NCBI GenBank assembly: GCA_963751355.1
Contig: CAVVVS010000095.1
Location: 1 to 58,558, forward strand
DNA: 58,558 nucleotides
DNA from: CAVVVS01 sp963751355
GTDB taxonomy: Bacteria; Bacteroidota; Ignavibacteria; Ignavibacteriales; Ignavibacteriaceae
Reading direction: 5' to 3'
The stretch's first letter is position 1; every line of letters starts with the position of its first letter. A model generated the notes under the pieces. It worked only from the letters and a program-made list of their open reading frames with translations, ran no database searches and had not been told where the DNA came from. Made by a program: the position numbers and the translations under genes. Positions 54,692-58,558 of this stretch are shown piece by piece.

Positions 54692-55212
54692 TAAAAATGA
54701 AATTATTTAAAATATTTTTCTAATAATTATTTATATTTTACCAAAGTTTTACAAAAATCATTCCTTTTATGATTTCCGGTAAACTTCCAAATAACTTATT
54801 TAATTCATGACTATTCTATAAAACTGAATCCATTAAATCATCTTATTTCACGATAATTTGCTACTTGTAATTATTAATGTTTACTCAATACGATAATTAT
54901 CTTATTTAAATATAAAAATTCTACTGTTAAAAAGTGTCCGAAAGTGGACGATATTGTCCGATAGTGAACGTTTTTTAATTGAATGAAATAAAATTTAAGA
55001 TATTCTCCCCAAATCCTAATTTATAATTGAACGGTTTTTAACGGGCTTAAACGGCTTACATTATAATTATTTGGTGATAGTAACTTTTTTTTACTTTCGA
55101 AAGTCTATAATAACATTAACACTAAAAAAAGAGGCACACTTATTGAAATTATTACGACAAGCATTAATAATATAGTTAAGCTTAATTTTGAACAAAAAAT
55201 TTTGGTGAAAAC
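54692..55212. other. Divergent intergenic region between regulator and exporter operons
   Basis: A 521-base AT-rich gap. Besides the tandem palindromes it holds three consecutive 10-base units starting AACGG (55030-55059). Within these, GG (55033-55034) and GC (55045-55046) have the 10-base separation of a sigma-54 promoter, but the surrounding bases match the consensus poorly, so this is only a weak promoter candidate for the exporter operon. No gene seen. Confidence 0.4.
54935..54970. promoter_or_regulatory. Tandem palindromes, candidate enhancer sites for the NtrC-type regulator
   Basis: Two copies of a site lie exactly 20 bases apart: TGTCCGAAAGTGGACG (54935-54950) and TGTCCGATAGTGAACG (54955-54970). 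Each is an inverted repeat GTCC-N6-GGAC or GTCC-N6-GAAC. Spacing of two helical turns and location in the 521-base divergent gap between the regulator gene and the exporter operon fit upstream activator sites for a dimeric Fis-type DNA-binding domain. They lie 245 bases before the regulator start and 245 bases before the hlyD-like start. Confidence 0.6.
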
Positions 55213-56463
55213 TTGGATAGGAAAATAGAAAAAAAACCGCTTTATAAAAGAAAGAAATTTTGGATCTCATCTGCCGGCGTAGGAGTTTTTCTTGTTCTAA
55301 TAATATTAATTTTATCGGATACAGGATCAAAGCTGAATGTAGATCAGGATAAGATTACAATATCAACTGTATCTGAGGGTGAATTTCAAGAATTTATTCC
55401 TGTAACCGGCACTGTACTGCCGAGAACGACTTTCTATTTAGATGCAATTTTGGGAGGCTCGGTCGAAAAGAAATTTGTAGAAGAAGGAGCAGTACTTAAG
55501 AAGGGGGATAAGATATTAAAATTATCTAATACGAGTGTGCAGCTAAATGCATTACAGCAGGAAACTTTTACGTACCAGCAAATTAATGATGCGAGAAATA
55601 CACGGCTGCAGGTAGAGCAGAACAGCATCAATCTTCAAACTCAATTGGTAAATGCTAATTACAGCCTGATCCATTCAAAACAAATTTATGATCGTGAAAA
55701 AGTTTTATGGGAAAAGAAACTTGTGTCACAGCAAGAATATGAGCAGGCGAGGGATAGTTACTATCACGATGTTGAACAGCAGAAACTTGCCAGGGAAAAT
55801 TGGAAGAGAGATTCGGTTTTAAGGGAATCTCAACTCGATCAAATTACAGGTTCTATTAAGCGATTGCAGATGAACCTGGAATTGATTAGAGAAAATATTG
55901 ATAACCTTACTGTTAAAGCTCCGATTAGCGGACAGCTTACATCATTAGATGCGGAAATAGGTCAATCAAAATCTCAAGGAGCTAAATTAGGGCAAATCGA
56001 CGCAATGGACGGTTATAAGGTTAGAGCCGACATCGATGAGTATTATATTGCAAGAGTCATTAAAGGTCTTCATGCCACGGTGGATATTGACGGAAGCGAA
56101 TATAAACTTATAGTAAAGAAAGTATTCCCGGAGGTTAAAGACGGGAAGTTTCAAGTGGATATGGACTTTGAAGGAAAAACACCGGGTGGAATTAGAAGAG
56201 GACAAACTTTGCAAATCAGGCTTCAGTTAAGTGATAGAACTAAAGCACTCTTACTGCCGCGCGGCGGATTTTATCAAAAAACCGGTGGACAATGGGTGTT
56301 TGTTCTGAACAGTTCAGGCAGCGAAGCGGTGAAAAGAAATATAAGTCTTGGCAGGCAAAATCCCGATTACTTCGAGGTGCTCAGCGGATTAAAACCGGGC
56401 GATAAAGTAATTACCTCGTCGTATGATAATTTTGGAGATGTGGATAAATTAATAATCAAATAA
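55213..56463 (+). CDS. HlyD/MacA-type periplasmic adaptor (membrane fusion protein)
   Basis: A 416-residue adaptor: one N-terminal membrane anchor (SSAGVGVFLVLIILILSDTG, about 17-37), a biotinyl-lipoyl-like domain split around a coiled coil (first half VTGTVLPRTTFYLDAILGGSVEKKFVEEG, second half NLTVKAPISGQLTSLDAEIG), a helical hairpin at about 105-220, then beta-barrel and membrane-proximal domains (SSGSEAVKRNISLGRQNPDY). It bridges inner-membrane ABC components to an outer-membrane channel. The only usable start codon is TTG at 55213, as a TGA lies seven codons upstream. First gene of the exporter operon. Confidence 0.92.
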   Translation: MDRKIEKKPLYKRKKFWISSAGVGVFLVLIILILSDTGSKLNVDQDKITISTVSEGEFQEFIPVTGTVLPRTTFYLDAILGGSVEKKFVEEGAVLKKGDKILKLSNTSVQLNALQQETFTYQQINDARNTRLQVEQNSINLQTQLVNANYSLIHSKQIYDREKVLWEKKLVSQQEYEQARDSYYHDVEQQKLARENWKRDSVLRESQLDQITGSIKRLQMNLELIRENIDNLTVKAPISGQLTSLDAEIGQSKSQGAKLGQIDAMDGYKVRADIDEYYIARVIKGLHATVDIDGSEYKLIVKKVFPEVKDGKFQVDMDFEGKTPGGIRRGQTLQIRLQLSDRTKALLLPRGGFYQKTGGQWVFVLNSSGSEAVKRNISLGRQNPDYFEVLSGLKPGDKVITSSYDNFGDVDKLIIK

Positions 56464-56470
56464 ATATTTA

Positions 56471-56525
56471 CTCTGTGCCTCAGTGGTAAAAATTTAACCA
56501 CAGAGGCACGAAGGCACAGAGAGGA
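56471..56525. repeat. Short palindromic repeat element between adaptor and ATPase genes
   Basis: GTGCCTC-A-GTGGT (56476-56488) pairs with ACCAC-A-GAGGCAC around an AT-rich loop, with a single A-A mismatch, and the GAGGCAC unit is followed by GAAGGCACAGAG, which repeats the complement of CTCTGTGCCT at 56471. Elements with the pattern 'CTCTGTGCCTC...GTGGT' turn up in intergenic DNA of many bacteria, often near four-helix-bundle (IVP) genes such as the one 850 bases downstream. Confidence 0.6.
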
Positions 56526-56557
56526 AGAATTTTAATAATCATTAAAGGAAAAATAAG

Positions 56558-57247
56558 ATGATCAAAACCAACAACATGCGAAAAATATACACTACCGAAG
56601 AAGTTGAAACCACTGCTCTCAACAGTGTAAATATTGAAATAAATGAAAAGGAATTTGTTGCCATAATGGGACCTTCTGGCTGCGGTAAATCAACATTGCT
56701 GAATATTTTTGGATTGCTAGATAATCCCACTGATGGCGAATATCATTTCATTGATCATGAAGTGTCAAAGTATTCCGAGCGGCAGAGAGCTAATCTGCGA
56801 AAAGCCAACATCGGATTTGTCTTCCAGAGTTTTAATCTTATAGATGAGCTCACCGTGTATGAAAATGTGGAACTTCCTCTTTTGTATTTGGGCATTGCTT
56901 CTTCCGATAGATCAAAGATGGTGAATGAAGTTCTGGAAAGAATGCAGATAATGCACAGAAAGGATCACTTCCCGCAGCAACTATCCGGCGGTCAGCAGCA
57001 GCGTGTTGCCGTATCGCGTGCAGTTGTCGCTAAACCCAAATTAATTCTCGCCGATGAGCCAACAGGTAATCTTGATTCAGCTAACGGTGAAGAAGTAATG
57101 AATATACTTACTCAATTGAATGAAGAAGGAACAACAATTGTAATGGTAACTCACTCTCCCCATGATTCGGAATTTGCTCACAGGATTATTCATTTGTTTG
57201 ACGGACATGTGGTTACGGAAAATTATAAAGAACAATTTCACGTATAA
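56558..57247 (+). CDS. ABC transporter ATP-binding protein (MacB/LolD type), copy 1
   Basis: A 229-residue ATPase. Walker A GPSGCGKST, Q-loop FVFQSFN, signature LSGGQQQRVAVSRA, Walker B LILADEPTGNLDS and H-loop VMVTHS are all canonical. The MacB/LolD/FtsE class works with FtsX-like permeases that use mechanotransmission rather than transport through the membrane, and with a MacA-type adaptor as encoded upstream. A second ATPase gene of the same class lies 515 bases downstream, beyond a four-helix-bundle gene. Confidence 0.95.
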   Translation: MIKTNNMRKIYTTEEVETTALNSVNIEINEKEFVAIMGPSGCGKSTLLNIFGLLDNPTDGEYHFIDHEVSKYSERQRANLRKANIGFVFQSFNLIDELTVYENVELPLLYLGIASSDRSKMVNEVLERMQIMHRKDHFPQQLSGGQQQRVAVSRAVVAKPKLILADEPTGNLDSANGEEVMNILTQLNEEGTTIVMVTHSPHDSEFAHRIIHLFDGHVVTENYKEQFHV

Positions 57248-57292
57248 CGCTGAGCGCAGAGGGCAAAGCGCAAAGCGGACAGTGCAGAGAGC
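57248..57292. repeat. Left inverted repeat flanking the four-helix-bundle gene
   Basis: Directly after the ATPase stop codon lies a GC-richer stretch of GCGCAGAG and GCAAAGCG units. AAGCGCAAAGCG at 57266-57277 is the exact reverse complement of CGCTTTGCGCTT at 57714-57725 on the other side of the gene. Composition differs sharply from the AT-rich surroundings. Confidence 0.7.
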
Positions 57293-57360
57293 TTGGTTCA
57301 TAACGCGAAGAGATTAGAATGGGGGATATTTAGAACTTTTATGAATAAAAAAGGGAAAAA

Positions 57361-57711
57361 ATGAAATTTAGATTTCAGGATTTACAGATTTGGGTATTCG
57401 CTATCGAACTTTCTGATGAACTTTTAGATATTGCTGATGATTTAGAAAAAAGAAAGCTTTTTAGATTTGCTGAACAGCTTAGAGGATCTGCAATGAGTAT
57501 GAGCAACAATATCGCTGAAGGATCTGGTTCAACTTCCAACAAAGAGTTTAATAATTTTTTGAATATTGCCCGTAGATCGACATTCGAGAATGCAAATATC
57601 TTGATAATATTAAATAGAAGGAAATTACTAACAGAACCTCAATTAAATATTCTCTTGGATAAACTAGATAAAGAATGCCGAATGCTAACTAATTTTAAAA
57701 AATCATTGTAA
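57361..57711 (+). CDS. Four-helix-bundle protein (23S rRNA intervening-sequence protein family)
   Basis: A 116-residue protein of the TIGR02436/PF05635 family: FRFQDLQIWVFAIELSDEL, then FRFAEQLRGSAMSMSNNIAEG and SNKEFNNFLNIARRSTFENAN are the family blocks. Members were first seen encoded in intervening sequences of 23S rRNA genes and fold as pentameric four-helix bundles; many are scattered in intergenic sites, with no settled function. Here the gene interrupts an ABC exporter operon between two ATPase genes and is bracketed by inverted repeats, so it looks like an inserted cassette. AAGGGAAAAA precedes the ATG as a weak ribosome-binding site. Confidence 0.93.
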   Translation: MKFRFQDLQIWVFAIELSDELLDIADDLEKRKLFRFAEQLRGSAMSMSNNIAEGSGSTSNKEFNNFLNIARRSTFENANILIILNRRKLLTEPQLNILLDKLDKECRMLTNFKKSL

Positions 57712-57746
57712 AACGCTTTGCGCTTATCCCTATGCGCTTTGCGCTA
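57712..57746. repeat. Right inverted repeat flanking the four-helix-bundle gene
   Basis: Starting at the first base after the stop codon: CGCTTTGCGCTT (57714-57725) and GCGCTTTGCGCT (57734-57745) form a direct repeat, separated by ATCCCTAT. The first is a perfect 12-base complement of the left flank; the second matches it over 11 bases. The repeat ends 17 bases before the ATPase start. Confidence 0.7.
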
Positions 57747-57762
57747 ACTTATGGAGTTAATA

Positions 57763-58425
57763 ATGATAAAACTGCAAAATATAGATAAGTACTACAACAA
57801 TAAATTCATCAAGACTTACGTTCTGAGAAACGTAAATCTGGAAATTGAGGAAGGAGAGTTTGTTTCCGTTATGGGACCATCCGGTTCAGGCAAAACAACT
57901 CTTCTTAATATTTTGGGAATGCTCGATGTTCCATCGGACGGTGAATATTTCTTTTATGATGAGCCTGTTCATAAAATGAGTGAAAAGAAACTCTCCCAGC
58001 TTCATAAAATGCATATCGGGTTTGTTTTTCAAAGTTATCATTTAATTGATGAATTGACAGTATATGAAAATCTTGAAACTCCATTGCTCTATCAAAAAGT
58101 AAAATCAAACGAACGTAAGGGGCGTGTAGCCGAAGTACTCGACAGGTTTAATATGGTTGCAAAAAAAGATCTCTTCCCGAATCAGCTTTCAGGTGGACAG
58201 CAGCAGCTGACCGCAATTGCAAGAGCTATTATTGGTGAGCCGAAATTAATTCTTGCCGATGAACCGACCGGCAATCTTCATTCTGACCAGGGAAAAGAAA
58301 TTATGGAAATTTTAAAAAAGCTGAATGAGCAGGGAACAACTATAATTCAGGTTACACATTCTGAAGTGAATGCAGCTTACGGGCATAGAATTATAAAGCT
58401 TAAAGACGGATGGATTGAAAAATAG
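57763..58425 (+). CDS. ABC transporter ATP-binding protein (MacB/LolD type), copy 2
   Basis: A 220-residue ATPase paralogous to the gene at 56558. The ATG at 57763 is preferred over one at 57751 because GGAG sits six bases before it and MIKLQNIDKYY aligns with the start MIKTNNMRKIY of copy 1. Walker A (GPSGSGKTT), Q-loop and H-loop are standard. Two positions are unusual: the signature reads LSGGQQQLTAIARA (Leu for the usual Arg), and after Walker B it reads EPTGNLHS, with His in place of the D-loop Asp. It may pair with a separate permease or form an asymmetric dimer with copy 1. Confidence 0.94.
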   Translation: MIKLQNIDKYYNNKFIKTYVLRNVNLEIEEGEFVSVMGPSGSGKTTLLNILGMLDVPSDGEYFFYDEPVHKMSEKKLSQLHKMHIGFVFQSYHLIDELTVYENLETPLLYQKVKSNERKGRVAEVLDRFNMVAKKDLFPNQLSGGQQQLTAIARAIIGEPKLILADEPTGNLHSDQGKEIMEILKKLNEQGTTIIQVTHSEVNAAYGHRIIKLKDGWIEK

Positions 58426-58501
58426 ACATATCAATTAGTTATAAGCATTTAGTTTTAATCTGAACGCTGACTGCTGATAGCTAATCCATTAGGAGAAAAT
58501 T

Positions 58502-58558
58502 ATGTTAAAAAATTATTTTCGAATAGCATTTAGAAACTTAAGGAAGTACAAAGCATTT
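58502..58558 (+). CDS. ABC transporter permease (FtsX/MacB type), first 19 codons
   Basis: The frame begins at ATG 58502 with a GGAGAAAA ribosome-binding site and runs off the right edge. MLKNYFRIAFRNLRKYKAF is the usual N-terminal start of MacB/FtsX-like permeases of this group (the amphipathic RIAFRNLRKYK before the first membrane helix). Position after two ATPase genes and an adaptor supports the call. In the gap before it, CTGAACGCTGACTGCTGATAGC (split here as repeated GCTGA units, about 58459-58483) is another low-complexity repeat. Confidence 0.75.
   Translation, partial: MLKNYFRIAFRNLRKYKAF

Overview
The window is AT-rich DNA from a Gram-negative bacterium, most likely of the Ignavibacteriota/Melioribacter lineage (Bacteroidota/Chlorobi group). 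The clues are several secreted proteins ending in a C-terminal sorting domain with the core NYPNPFNPST, a TonB-dependent receptor next to a PorV/PorQ-like barrel, short Chlorobi-like dicluster ferredoxins, and an IS982-type transposase remnant of the Bacteroidetes kind. This assignment comes from protein character only; no rRNA or tRNA gene was seen. No CRISPR array and no intact mobile element were found.

Region 1-11 kb is housekeeping: a truncated glnE, secA, the P-II gene glnB, a large TPR lipoprotein, the transglycosylase mtgA overlapping an AlbA_2-domain regulator, and two convergent RNA methyltransferase genes (TrmH-like and rlmN). Region 11-16 kb holds an acyl-CoA dehydrogenase preceded by a cluster of inverted repeats, then a three-gene group with an exported YidD-like protein and two related TPR proteins with a C-terminal PGxGxIY membrane segment, then a LemA/TPM pair. 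Region 16-22.5 kb looks like a region of duplication: two near-identical ferredoxin genes, two paralogous lipoprotein genes flanking a transposase relic and a 13-repeat beta-propeller protein, and a STAS-domain protein.

Region 23-45 kb is the centrepiece, a candidate N-acetylglucosamine (chitin or GlcNAc-glycan) utilisation locus. It encodes two secreted proteins made only of CBM11-like domains plus sorting tail, a TonB-dependent receptor, a secreted Fn3/sorting-tail protein, a PorV-like barrel, a ROK regulator, two GH20 hexosaminidases, an SSS-family symporter, NagA, NagB, a Gfo/Idh/MocA oxidoreductase, and a secreted protein with a GH18-like DGxxxDxE motif. The inferred flow is extracellular binding and cleavage, outer-membrane uptake, periplasmic trimming by GH20 enzymes, sodium-driven import, then NagA and NagB to fructose-6-phosphate. 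No SusD and no dedicated GlcNAc kinase are present.

Region 45-48.4 kb pairs a LarA-like (nickel-pincer racemase/epimerase family) protein with a small membrane protein and a KDG-kinase-like PfkB protein, suggesting hydroxy-acid or aldonate metabolism. Region 48.5-52 kb carries a HEAT-repeat protein, a lipoprotein and an M28 peptidase. Region 52-58.6 kb carries an NtrC/NtrY-type two-component system divergent from a HlyD/MacB-type ABC export operon. The shared intergenic region has two tandem GTCC-N6-GRAC palindromes as candidate enhancer sites. The ABC operon is interrupted by a four-helix-bundle (23S rRNA IVP family) gene flanked by inverted repeats, and the next operon gene, a permease, runs off the right edge.
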